Shown in pieces: positions 23,601 to 33,600 of a DNA stretch of 64,000 bases. Made by a program: the position numbers and the translations under genes. The stretch's first letter is position 1, and every line of letters begins with the position of its first letter. Location of the stretch: NCBI RefSeq assembly GCF_047511655.1, contig NC_133390.1, forward strand, positions 88,853,583-88,917,582, read 5' to 3'. The stretch comes from Castor canadensis. Taxonomy: Eukaryota; Chordata; Mammalia; Rodentia; Castoridae. The notes under the pieces are model-generated. The model searched no databases and was not told the origin of the DNA. It was given only the letters and a program-made list of their open reading frames with translations.

Positions 23601-23955
23601 TGTATTGTTCTTCTTGTCCCACCCACCAAATTCATATGTTAAAGCCTAACCTCCTAATATAACTGTATTTGGAAATAGGGACTTGTAGGAGGTAAAGTTA
23701 AATGACATCATAAGGGTGGGGCCCTAATCCTAGGATGAGTGGGTGTCCTCAGGAAAAGAGGAAGAAACACAGGAATGCACATTAAAGAGACTAAGTGAGG
23801 TCACTATCTGCAAGTTTAGAAGAGAGGCCTCAACTAGAAGTCAACCCTGCCATTATCTTAATCTTGGATTTCCAGACTGCAGAACTTTGAGAAAATAAAT
23901 TTCTGTTGTTTAAGTCACCCAGTCTATAGTATTTTGTTATGTGCCCCAATCATTG
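23601..23955 (+). repeat. MLT1-like MaLR LTR
   Basis: 'ccaaattcatatgttaaagc', 'ataagggtggggccctaatc', 'cttggatttccagactgcag' and 'aataaatttctgttgtttaa' follow the MLT1 LTR order, ending near 'tattttgttatg'. No internal sequence, so it is a solo LTR. Confidence 0.8.
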
Positions 23956-24032
23956 TATTCAGAGTCATGAAAACAGACACGATCAGCTGGGAAACAAGAG
24001 TAGAGGTATCAGCTTTGGGTCTTGAGGACCAA

Positions 24033-24517
24033 AGTTAGAAATGCCAGTCCCAAACACTGATCAAAGAAACATGCGGGAGTCGCTCAGCAAGGCAAAAAGA
24101 AAAGTTTTACTTCTGCAGAAGGGTGCAGCCACAGACCATAATATAGATAGGTAAAACACACTGAGAATGGAGTCAGCTCAGTTTTTATCTCTCTGCCCCT
24201 CACCCTGATGGACAGGTTTGGGTTCACAATTTTTGCAATTGGTTACTTAGAAAAGGGGGCATGTGTGGTAAGGGGGACCTTGAAGCAGGGAGAACAAGAA
24301 AATTCTTTTTGGGCAATATTCATCTTTAAGCAAGCAGATTGAGATTAGGACATCTGGTGATAAACAGCTCTTTGTTTGACCTCAAGAACTTTGCAAGGTC
24401 AAGCAAGGTTTCACAAAACATGTAGGCAGCAATTTGGGGAGGTTAGCTGGCATCTACACAGTGATAGTTTTACATTAACTCCTTTGACAGAAAAGACCTG
24501 ACTTGGGTTGATTCTCA
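24033..24517 (-). repeat. 3' LTR of the second ERV
   Basis: The + strand left part 'gttagaaatgccagtcccaa' recurs at 28,730. The right end is placed at 'gattctca', next to the polypurine tract, so the LTR begins TGAGAATC on its own strand. It is longer than the 5' LTR, which lacks a middle block. Confidence 0.78.
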
Positions 24518-24537
24518 CTATTTCCCCCTTTTCTTTT
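24518..24537 (-). promoter_or_regulatory. Polypurine tract of the second ERV
   Basis: The + strand pyrimidine run 'ctatttcccccttttctttt' is, on the element's strand, a purine tract directly upstream of the 3' LTR, in the correct place for plus-strand priming. Confidence 0.7.
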
Positions 24538-25631
24538 ATTTATAGCCCTTTTCTTCAAACTTAGTATCAATTGACTTTTGGTTAAGGATGACAATCTAGT
24601 TCCTTATCAGACTGGACATTTTAAGGGGGCCTTGTTAGTCCAGTCCATCTTTGAGGTTTATTACCTATATTTTATGACTACTGCTGATTATTCTGGTGAG
24701 ACCCCTTTTTGTTTATTTTGTGAGAGTTAGTTGTGCATCAGCACTTGCATGCAAAGCTGGTTTGCATGTCGTTTTAAATGTTTTGTTTTTAAATATGTCT
24801 TTTTGTCTCCTTTATCAAAAACAAAGTTACTTTTGTCATTTGTCCCTTTACATTTACACTCAAAGGGACATTTTTGTCATTTTATTTTATTTTTTATATT
24901 ATTTTGCTCATATTCCCCTCTCTCCAGAAGTAACCCTGACTTCCGTCAGCAAAGGGGGTGTTGACTCAAGGGGTTCCTGGACAGTCAGTCAGTGTCTCTT
25001 CCAAGATGTTGAAGGGGGTCTGTCAAGGAGTCCATGGTATCAGGAGGAGGTTTCTAGCATGTGTGGCTTTGTCTCCATCACCATCTAGAGCTTGATTATC
25101 TCACAACCTTGAAGAAACAAACTTGACAAACAGATTAAGAGATCAGGGGATGAGAAGAGGGAATAACCAGGTTAGAGATGGTAGTTAAGATTTAATTTTT
25201 TTTTCTCATACTTCTAGCAGGAGGTGTTAGCTATAGCACATTTTTAAATTATTTGAACCCATGGATTTTTTTTGTACTGAGTAGAATTACCATGGCAGCA
25301 ATACATTATCAGTATATATGTCCAAGAAAAACACATTGGTTAAAAAAAAGTTTAAGATACCATCTTTAAGTATCAAAGGACCTGTCTAGAGTCGGTAAAA
25401 ATAGTCACTTTGTCTCTTTAAGCAGAAGACCCTGTCTAAAAAAAATATGAGTTTGTGCCTGGAAGGGCTTTAATAACAGATAGTCACACATGCATAAGAA
25501 CCATTTCCTCAATCCTCTCAGCTTTGGTTATTTTTAAGAGGTCTGGCACAAGTGACTCCATTTGAAGTTTGATGGCATTCCCCCCTTGTCTCCAAACTGT
25601 TTGTCTCTGAACAGTCTTCTCTGAAGATCCT

Positions 25632-25721
25632 TCTCCCATCCAAGTACTAACCAGGACCAACCCTGCTTAGCTTCTGAGATCAGATGAGATTGGGTGAGTT
25701 CAGGGTGGTATGGCCATAGAC
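25632..25721 (-). pseudogene. Truncated 5S rRNA retropseudogene
   Basis: On the minus strand it reads as the first 90 or so bases of 5S rRNA, from the 'gtctatggccataccaccct' start through 'gaagctaagcaggg' to 'gttagtacttggatggga'. About 30 bases of the usual 120 are missing at the 3' end and there are several substitutions. It is flanked by a 12-base direct repeat, 'ctgaagatcctt' (25,621-25,632) and 'ctgaagatcttt' (25,721-25,732), which suggests insertion of an RNA copy by L1 machinery. It lies inside the second ERV and is not a functional 5S gene. Confidence 0.88.
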
Positions 25722-26784
25722 TGAAGATCTTTCTTGATTGGTTATTTTCTTCCCTTAAGATAAGGATTTGCTCTTTCTTAGATTTTTGTTTATTTGTTTG
25801 GCTTTGGCCCCAGATGGCGAGGAGGGGGAAGTAATGAGCAGATCAGGTGGGAGTCAGTGCCAGCTAAACCCTTTTGGGGCTTAGCAGAAAAGAGGCTTAG
25901 AAGGAGCAGTGAGCTTCTAGGTGAGGACAATAAAAACCAAAATCCAACAAAAGCAGACATCCAAAAAGCTAACCTGGTTGACACATAAGTACTCATGAGA
26001 GTCATTTCCCATGGATTTGATTGTAAATGCCCCAGAAAGATCAGAACTGAAATGACAAAAACTTAAAAGAACCATCGTTAAAATATTGATGCACAATTTA
26101 GCAATTAACAGAACAGTATATCAGTACCATTAACTTTTTGTTACCACGTTTATCTAAATTTTGTATTTTAGAAGATACTTGAAAAACATAAATATTTTTA
26201 ATGCACAGGAATCAGCAACAGCATCACAGCTCTATGAAGGTTATATATACATACTAGTTTAGTTGTTGTTCTTGAAGTAAAATCTTAGATTTCTCATCAG
26301 TTATGGGAGGGGGAGAATAGTGTCAGTGACCCCAAATAGCCCAGTCACAGACACATTTGGGTACTGACTGCATTAGAACCAGCCAAGACAACAGTTGTTT
26401 AACCATAATTATGAGGTCATTTAGAAAATTTTGCATAAACCAGCTCTTAAATGAACTTTTATTTAGTTATGACTCAGTTACCTCAGTAATCAAAACCCTG
26501 ACAAAAATCACCAGAGAACACAGGCAAATATTTATGGAGACTAAGTGTGGAGTTAGAAAACCTAATGGCCAAGAATCATGGCTCAGATGTTGACAAGGGA
26601 TATCTTAGACTGTTGACATTAACACATGGGTCATGACATACAGCAGGATCCCACTAACCTGTAGTCAATGGAGCCCCTATAAAATAACAGGACTAAACTG
26701 GTCATTCCAGGCCAAAAATTCCCTCTGCCTGATTGGTGGAAACAGTAGGACTAACATCTCCACTTAGTTGACTCCAATAAAAAA

Positions 26785-26806
26785 ACTGGAGGTCTTGACC
26801 TCCAGT
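26785..26806. repeat. Perfect 22-bp palindromic hairpin
   Basis: ACTGGAGGTC, then TT, then GACCTCCAGT: a ten-base-pair stem with a two-base loop, inside the second ERV interior. Confidence 0.9.
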
Positions 26807-28358
26807 GTTTTGCTCCTTTTTGAATTTTTTTATCCTATTTGGAGGGTGCACTTTGGTTGTTTTTCTTTTTTACTTTGCGTTACATAAGTAAATCTGTCTC
26901 AACCCTCATATCAGTACAGCAACACTACCTGTGCTCAGCTGCTTCTTGCCTCTCTATGTTTTAATAAACTCTTATTGTCTTGATAAATTTTTAGATTAAC
27001 CAAAAAACTTCTGACCTTTTTATAAGACAGTTTTTTCGTAGATGTTATCAAGAAGAATACAATATTTTTAAGATAGCCTTATTGGTATGAGTTTAGAGAA
27101 TTAAGGTTTATCTTAACATCAGTACATTAAATTTTTGACCTTACAAAACCTTTAATGTAACTGAATTTTAGTCAACTCAATCACTTTCATAAGCATTTAT
27201 AAGCTCTATCGTTTTATGACAACCTTACTCTGTACCTTTATGACAACTTATTCTGTATCCCATGGGGGAGCTTGTCATTATCCTTTTTATTTTTCCTATT
27301 TTGAGACAATTTTGAGGACAAATCTTTTTCACATAATCTTTTTATTCAAAAGCATTTTTTTAACTTTTTATTTTTAAAAGCCATAGCCTTAATACCTTTT
27401 ATATATTTTTGTTATTTGTTGAAAAAACTCATAAAACCTTTTAACTTAGAGCCTTATATTTGCATAAAAAACAGAAAGAAGGCAACCTTAAAATTATTTT
27501 TTGTATAAAAACAACTTATAGAAAGCCCATTTGTAATAGACCCATGTATTATAAGAGAGAATTAAATCCAAGATTTTATTTAGAACAGAATGAAACAGGC
27601 TAAGGTCATTTTTTAACTACCCAAATTTCAAGATTCCTGCTGCAGGCTGTGGCCCCTCTTTTTTTTTTTTCTCCTCTGGTCTGAGCCAGAGTGTTAACCC
27701 CTGAATACCTGTATCCTAATGAGACCTGATTGAAATAAGTTTGAAAACTGGTTTTCTTAAAAGTAGCAATAGAACAGAGTAACTTTTTTTTTACATTGAC
27801 TCTATAATAAGAACCATCCTCAAGATGTTTACATGTTCATACGTAAAAAAGCATAAGCAGTTTATAACAGAGATCTTTAAAAAAAACACCTTGGTTTTTT
27901 TCTTACCTTGAATATAACACTAACCTTATAACCACAGTTTAAGAACCATTTTGAAGATGCTCTCTCTCACATACACACCCCCCCCAAAAGTTTTATAAAT
28001 TAAGCATGCCAGAAAAAATGTCAATTTAAGCGTGCATAAGATGAGTTGGAATTCCAGGAGCAAATTAAATTTTTCCCAGTGACGTAAACAAATTGACACA
28101 CATAGACACAAAATTAGAGTACACTCTCAGAAATACCTTTTAAAACCATATCCAGAGGGTAATACAGTGGAATGGTGGATGATGCATCTATTCTCTTGTA
28201 AGTCTCCCTCTTTGGAAGTGATTTTTGTTACCCATCCTTTAACCTTGGTTGTGGCTATTTCCCCAGGAAAAGTTCAACCACCCCAGTACTGGAGGTTTCT
28301 TGCATTTTACTCAAAGTGCTTTCTTTCTACTTGGTCTATCTGGCTGGTGAGAAAACCT

Positions 28359-28486
28359 GGTAGATGCTCAACCTTCCTAATTCCTGGAGGTGTCTCACAT
28401 GCTACCCCGCACTTTGAATCTGGTAGGTGTTCAACCTCCCTATTTCCTGGAAGTGTCTCACATGCCACCCCACGTGTTTTGAATCC
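28359..28486. repeat. 63-bp tandem duplication
   Basis: Two adjacent, slightly diverged copies start 'ggtagatgctcaacc' (28,359) and 'ggtaggtgttcaacc' (28,422); each continues through 'tgtctcacatg' to 'ttgaatc'. It lies in the ERV leader region, near the primer-binding site. Confidence 0.85.
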
Positions 28487-28707
28487 AGTCAGCAAGGAAT
28501 ACTTTGTCACAAAGTGGCATTTCTTACCTTGGCCTATGCATAGGATTGCTTGACTGCCACAGCATTTTCTATAACAGCCCCTTCCTCCCGTTACTGAGGG
28601 ACTCTCAACCTTGGGTTCTTTGTTGGCCTAGTGATGGCAGATCTCCCCATTCTGAGGCCCCAGCAACTAGGCAGCAGGACGCATTTCCTCTGAGAAAGGG
28701 ATCCACG

Positions 28708-28725
28708 ATCCCTTTGTGGTCGCCA
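28708..28725 (-). promoter_or_regulatory. Primer-binding site of the second ERV, tRNA-Arg-like
   Basis: On the minus strand TGGCGACCACAAAGGGAT follows the LTR end after three bases. It differs at two positions from the complement of the tRNA-Arg(CCG) 3' end as I know it. Confidence 0.7.
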
Positions 28726-28728
28726 AAT

Positions 28729-28971
28729 TGTTAGAAATGCCAGTCCCAAACACTGATCAAAGAAACATGCAGGAGTTGCTCAGCAAGGCAAAAAGAAAAG
28801 TTTTACTTCTGCAGAAGGGTGCAGCCACAGGCCATAATCAGATAGGCCAAAAACACACTGAGCGTGGAGTCAGCTCAGTTTTTATCTCTTTGTCCCTCAC
28901 CCTGATGGACGGGTTTGTGGAGGTTAGCTGGCATCTACACAGTGACACCTTTGACAGAAAAGATCTGACTT
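28729..28971 (-). repeat. 5' LTR of the second ERV, truncated
   Basis: It matches the left copy from 'tgttagaaatgccagtcc' but lacks a block after 'gatggacgggtttg' (the left copy has about 200 further bases there) and ends at 'agatctgactt', short of the expected LTR edge. Confidence 0.75.
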
Positions 28972-29890
28972 TATTTATATTTTAGCCTGAACAATCTGAT
29001 TTGGTTAAAGCTATCTACATGGGAATGAGATAATCTATTCTAGGATTAAATCGAGTATTTCAGGTTCAGCAACAAGGCTTGTAAAACTGGTTTGTTTCCA
29101 CAGCTACATCAGAATGAATGCATGTAGAGTTACGATATAGAACTTGAGAATTAGAGTGAGAACCAGGTGAAAGAGAGACATCATTTTATGTCAAAAATGT
29201 AGAATTTAGGGAATGCATGGAAACTGCATCTAGCCTTAAATACTATATATCGCCTTTAAATTCAGGAAATAGAATCCTTGAGATACGGAGCATGAGGTTC
29301 TTTTCAGGGCATCAGCTGCTAGACTTATGGCCATGAAGTGTAGGGGAGGACCTGCCAGACAGCTGCAGTCGTGCACTGGCAGCTACAGCTGACATTGAGA
29401 CCATTCTTTTAATCAATGCATGCTTAAGCATTTGGGGACAAGATGTTAAGATGTCTTTAAAGTACTTTGGCAAAAGATATCCTAAGCCTTAGATAACACT
29501 AATATGGAAAAATATGAATGCTAGATCAAGGTGATGCGTTTATGGAGGCTCTTTACAGTTTTTAATTTTTACTCACGTTTACGTTTTAGGGTAAAAAGAG
29601 TTGCAGAAGGTTGTTTATTGAGTATGCAAAATTAACTTATGCTCCCGATGCTTACTCATTCACCGAAGTTTATTTAGAAAATGAAGTAATTACATTAGCT
29701 GACTGTTTCATCCTTCCCAGTTCTAAGGTGCTGAGCAACAGGAACCAGAACTCAAATTCTTATCCACGCGAAGCATGCTAATTCAAATTAGTGAATTGGA
29801 GAAACGCTTGCTGGTCTAACGGGGGCGCCTTTCCGATTGAATATTGCTTTTTTGATAACATGGGCTCTGTCTGTCTTTTGGTCTTTTTCG
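28972..29890. other. Intergenic DNA upstream of the CCDC39 promoter
   Basis: No repeat or gene recognised. Some of it may hold enhancer sequence for CCDC39, but nothing in it can be identified by eye. Confidence 0.45.
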
Positions 29891-29899
29891 AGAGAATGA

Positions 29900-30583
29900 A
29901 ATAGAGACTTTTACGTGAAAATTCGCATTCTTACAATGTTACCAGAGAACACGCCAAGAAAGCCGCAGGTGCCGGGGCGGCGCTGGGACCCACGTCGGCG
30001 GTCCTGGGTCTCTGCGCGTGCACCTGGGCGTCAGCTCGGCCGCCTGTACCGACAGGTGACACCGCGAGGAAGGGCCGGGGCCCCACACACGCCAAGCGCA
30101 CGGCATCCGGGTGGTTCCGGGGAGCGAATTCTGACTCGAAATACCAGCTGACCTCGGTCTCTGTTCACCAGTGGAGAAGGTAGAAAGAAATCCCTGCTTG
30201 CTAACTTTGCTAGCTCGCCTGTCCTCCACGCAGGCAGATACAACCAGCCTCCTTGTGGTCCTCCGGCAGCCTCAGGGCCCACAGAATTTGCCCAGTCCAG
30301 AATCACTGCTCAGCGGACACGGCAGTCTTTGGATGGAAAGTTGTGACGCCGCAGGCGATGGCAAAGAGAAGTTCTCTCAGAATTAACACCTGGGACCCAG
30401 CTGGGAATTCTAAACCGGAAGTCCTGCCTCCCGAACAGAGCGCTTCCGGTTTGGTAACTAAGGGCGCCGGACTGTTGCTAGAGCTCCGGTGGCAACTCGG
30501 CGGTTGCCTCAGCGGGGTCAGGGTACCGCTCACCCGCGCCGGGGTGTAGCTCACTCCTCTCTGGGGTTCCCTGTCCGCTTGCC
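29900..30583 (+). promoter_or_regulatory. CCDC39: CpG-rich promoter and 5' UTR of CCDC39
   Basis: CpG dinucleotides are dense at about 29,960-30,130 and 30,340-30,545, in contrast to the CpG-poor flanks. There is no TATA box near the start codon, as is usual for CpG-island promoters. Four half-sites like those of the RFX X-box lie close together: GGTAAC (30,453), GTTGCT (30,474), GGCAAC (30,491) and GTTGCC (30,503). RFX factors drive ciliary genes, which fits the gene. The transcription start cannot be set from sequence alone. Confidence 0.7.
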
Positions 30584-30673
30584 ATGAATAGCGAATTTCT
30601 GGCGGAGCTGCCTTGGGAGGATGGGTTCGCCATCCCAGTGGCGAACCAGGAGAACAAGATACTGGAAGACCAG
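30584..30673 (+). CDS. CCDC39: CCDC39 exon 1 (coding part), residues 1-30
   Basis: The start ATG sits in 'gccATGa'. The peptide opens [15 protein letters not shown] and reaches ILEDQ before the donor 'cag|gtgagg'. This N-terminus is characteristic of CCDC39 and is highly conserved. The exon ends in phase 0. The upstream edge of the non-coding part is not defined. Confidence 0.95.
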
Positions 30674-33600
30674 GTGAGGTCAGGTGAAGACCCACGGGAA
30701 GAAGGAAGGGTCTGTTGCCGGCCTTCTCCGGCTGGCTGCACCACCCACCCTTTTACTCCTCTCCTTTCCTTCTCTCATCTCATCCTTTGTGTCCAGCGCT
30801 TTTCCATGCCTCCACTTCCTCCCTCACTTTGCCTGCCCTTTTCGGTAATTGTTAAGCATTTAGATTTTTTTAAAATTGAAACAATAGTTGACATTTAAGA
30901 TAATAACTATCGAGTTACTCCTTTCCTTCCGCCTGCTGCTCGTACTCATTTCTAGGCTCCTGAGCAGTAGGCAAAAGGCTGATTTCCCCACCTGTTTTTT
31001 TTTCTTCCTTGAATTTAAGCTGTGCTTGGAAAGGGATTTCTGAGGCTCACCTAGCAACAAAAATGTGCACATGTTTATAAACAAAGCACATTCTGGTTCA
31101 GGTTGATAATTCTTTGTGAGTTTCTGCCTATGGTGTTGAATGTTCAAAGTGACCTGAGATGTTTTCAAGAGGGACATTCTGGTAACAATGTAAAATGTGC
31201 AATTTACAGCTTTCACAGAGAAGATCAAGTTGTCACAATGACATACCTGTTTTACTATGCAAGGAAGAACTTATACCAGCTACAATTTATAACACTTTTT
31301 TTCTTTTGAAAGTGCAATTGGCTCAGAAAACTCAAAAACCTTTAGTAGTAGGTCTAAACTTCTATGCTATGGTGATAGGATGTGTGGGAGAGGGTCCAGG
31401 AACAACAGATGATGCGCACACAACTTTACAAAATACTAGAAAGTTTTCTGTCCTCTGAAGAAATGAATATGAAAATCCTTTGACAGTCTTTGGAAAAGAA
31501 TGGAAACATTTTTCAGAATATTCTGACCTAGTTACTCAGGGCTAACTTAGAAAGATGCCTTTTTTCTTTTCTCAAATGACAACATTAGGAAATGAAGGTG
31601 ATCCCTCACAGAGTATTGAGGGGTAGTAAGCATCAGCCCTGGGTTCAGATCCTATTTGCCAACCCTGATCCTATTTCTTCTTCAAAATAGAAGTAAGTAA
31701 AGAATAACCATAATTATCTTGCAGAGTTTTCATAAGGCTCTAAGGACATCATGTAGGTTAAATGTTAGCTTTTAATGTTATTGCCATAAATATATTTGTC
31801 CCTGAGAATTTTATGCACATGTTGTTCATGTTGCTACTTTATAGAACAGTGAAAGAAGAAAAATGAGGCCAATAATTGCTTCACTGTGACATTAAAAAAG
31901 CAGCTCTTGCAAAAGTGAGGCCCAAAGTACCCACTGTTACTGTAGAAGTGACTTGCATGATAATAAACAAACTATCCAGATATCTTGATATAGAGATATG
32001 CAGAAAGAAGAAACAAATAGAAGGAGTATTATAAAAATGGAATTCTATTGTACATGTCATTTTTAACACAAAATATTAACTTTAGCAGGTAGAAGAAGAA
32101 AAGGAATTGTTGAATTTAGGTATTACTTGGTCAATTAGTTTTTTTTTCCCTTAGGTAAAAGTTCTAATGTTTTCCATATTTCAGCGAATTGTTGTGTATC
32201 CCTGGAAGGTGCACCTAACTTTGGTGTCTGTAGCTCAAGACTATAAGAAAACATATTTTCCTTTGTTGAGTTTTTAGTACCACTTTGAGGTGTGGTACAT
32301 TATAATAGTCCTGAAAATCTGTTTTGTATTTTCCTAAATGTTTATTTTGTTTTATGTCTAATATTTACACTGTTTTGTTTCTATTAGAGGATCTAATTCA
32401 CAGGCAAGCAAAATATGTTAAGAAACATGAGCACATGACCACTATTTGGTTAAGCTTCACCTCCATCTATGAGTTAGGAAAAGGAGTTCATGCTTTATAT
32501 ATAGTCATTGTTCACATTTGTGCTCCTGCCTGTTTTTGCTATGTCTTTCTAGCATGCTGTTGTTTACTTAAGACATCTTGTAGAATAGAATTTTATTTTT
32601 GCCTTATAAGAATGTAGTATGGCTGTATGAGAAATGCATTTTAGCTGTGGATCCTGGTATTGCTGTACATGTAAAGAGAGATTTATGTTCTTTGTAAAGT
32701 GCTAATTTTCCCACAGCAATCTCCAACTGGTAGCACTATTGCATATTTAAAAGATCAGTAGATATTAGAAGTTCCTATGGAACGGTAAGAAGCAAAATGC
32801 TATCTGTTAAATGTTTGTATCCTTCCAAAACCCATTCAGTGAAGTCCTGTTCCCCAGTGAGGTATGTGGAGATAGGGCCTTTGGGAAGAAATTAAGTCAT
32901 GGAAGTGGAGCCCCTTTATAAATAACATAGTGCCCTAACTAGAAGAGAAAAGAGAGAGACGATCTTTCTCTCTACTGTGTGAGGACACAGCAAGAAGGCA
33001 CCTGCCAGTGAAGTAGGAAGAGGGCCCTCACCAGGAACCAAAGCAACCAGCACCTTGATATTGGACATCCCAGTCTTCAAAATTGTGAGAAAAAAGTTTC
33101 TGTTGGTTAGGTCATCCAGCCTATGGTATTTTTGTTATAGCTTCTCAAACCTTTATACAAGGTAAGTGAAGATTTTTCTTTTGATTTTAGGTTCTTCAAT
33201 ATAGTAAAATTTAATAGGACTTTGATAAATCATAGTATTTATTATTTACAGTTATCAAAGCTTCAGGATGAAAGATCAAACTTGCAAGATCAGCTTCGTG
33301 ATTGTGAAGAGCGAATTAATGCTATGACTTCTCACTTCAAAAATGTTAAGCAAGAATTCTCATTTACACAGGTACAAAAATATTGAAATTTAATTATATC
33401 ACACATAATCATGGAATGCTTTATGGTACATTTGTATCTGTGATTTTATTTTAGAGATGTAGAAGGACACTTTATATAATTAAACTGTTATGAAAACCTT
33501 AGTTTCAAAAGCTTGAACCTGAAAGTAGATAGAAAAAAGTCTTTGGGAACTAACTACTACTACCAATTTAATACAAAAATCATTTCATGTAGAAGAAGAA

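Larger units (their letters stand above)
24538..28707 (-). other. Interior of the second ERV, non-coding now
   Basis: No open frame matches retroviral protein families. Pyrimidine- and AT-rich tracts dominate at 27.0-28.1 kb. A block at about 26.6-27.0 kb with 'aataaactcttattgtctt' could be a nested LTR, but no matching partner was found. Confidence 0.5.
24033..28971 (-). mobile_element. Second ERV, minus strand, decayed, with tRNA-Arg-like primer site
   Basis: Two related sequences of LTR type (24,033-24,517 and 28,729-28,971) bound about 4.2 kb. Read on the minus strand, the right copy is the 5' LTR and is followed by a primer-binding site; the left copy is the 3' LTR and is preceded by a polypurine tract. 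The interior has no convincing gag, pol or env reading frames and is AT-rich, so it is either non-autonomous or very old. It contains a 5S rRNA retrocopy and a 63-bp tandem duplication. Confidence 0.78.

Noticed and set aside
25632-25721. Functional 5S rRNA gene
   Set aside because: It is truncated by about 30 bases, carries substitutions and is flanked by a direct repeat, as expected for a retrocopy.
26600-27045. A nested + strand LTR
   Set aside because: 'aataaactcttattg' and the upstream block look LTR-like, but no second copy, TG...CA ends or target duplication could be found.
29939-30744. Several overlapping open frames on both strands in the CpG-rich region
   Set aside because: High GC content lowers stop-codon frequency there. 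The frames have no recognisable family, and the region is the CCDC39 promoter.
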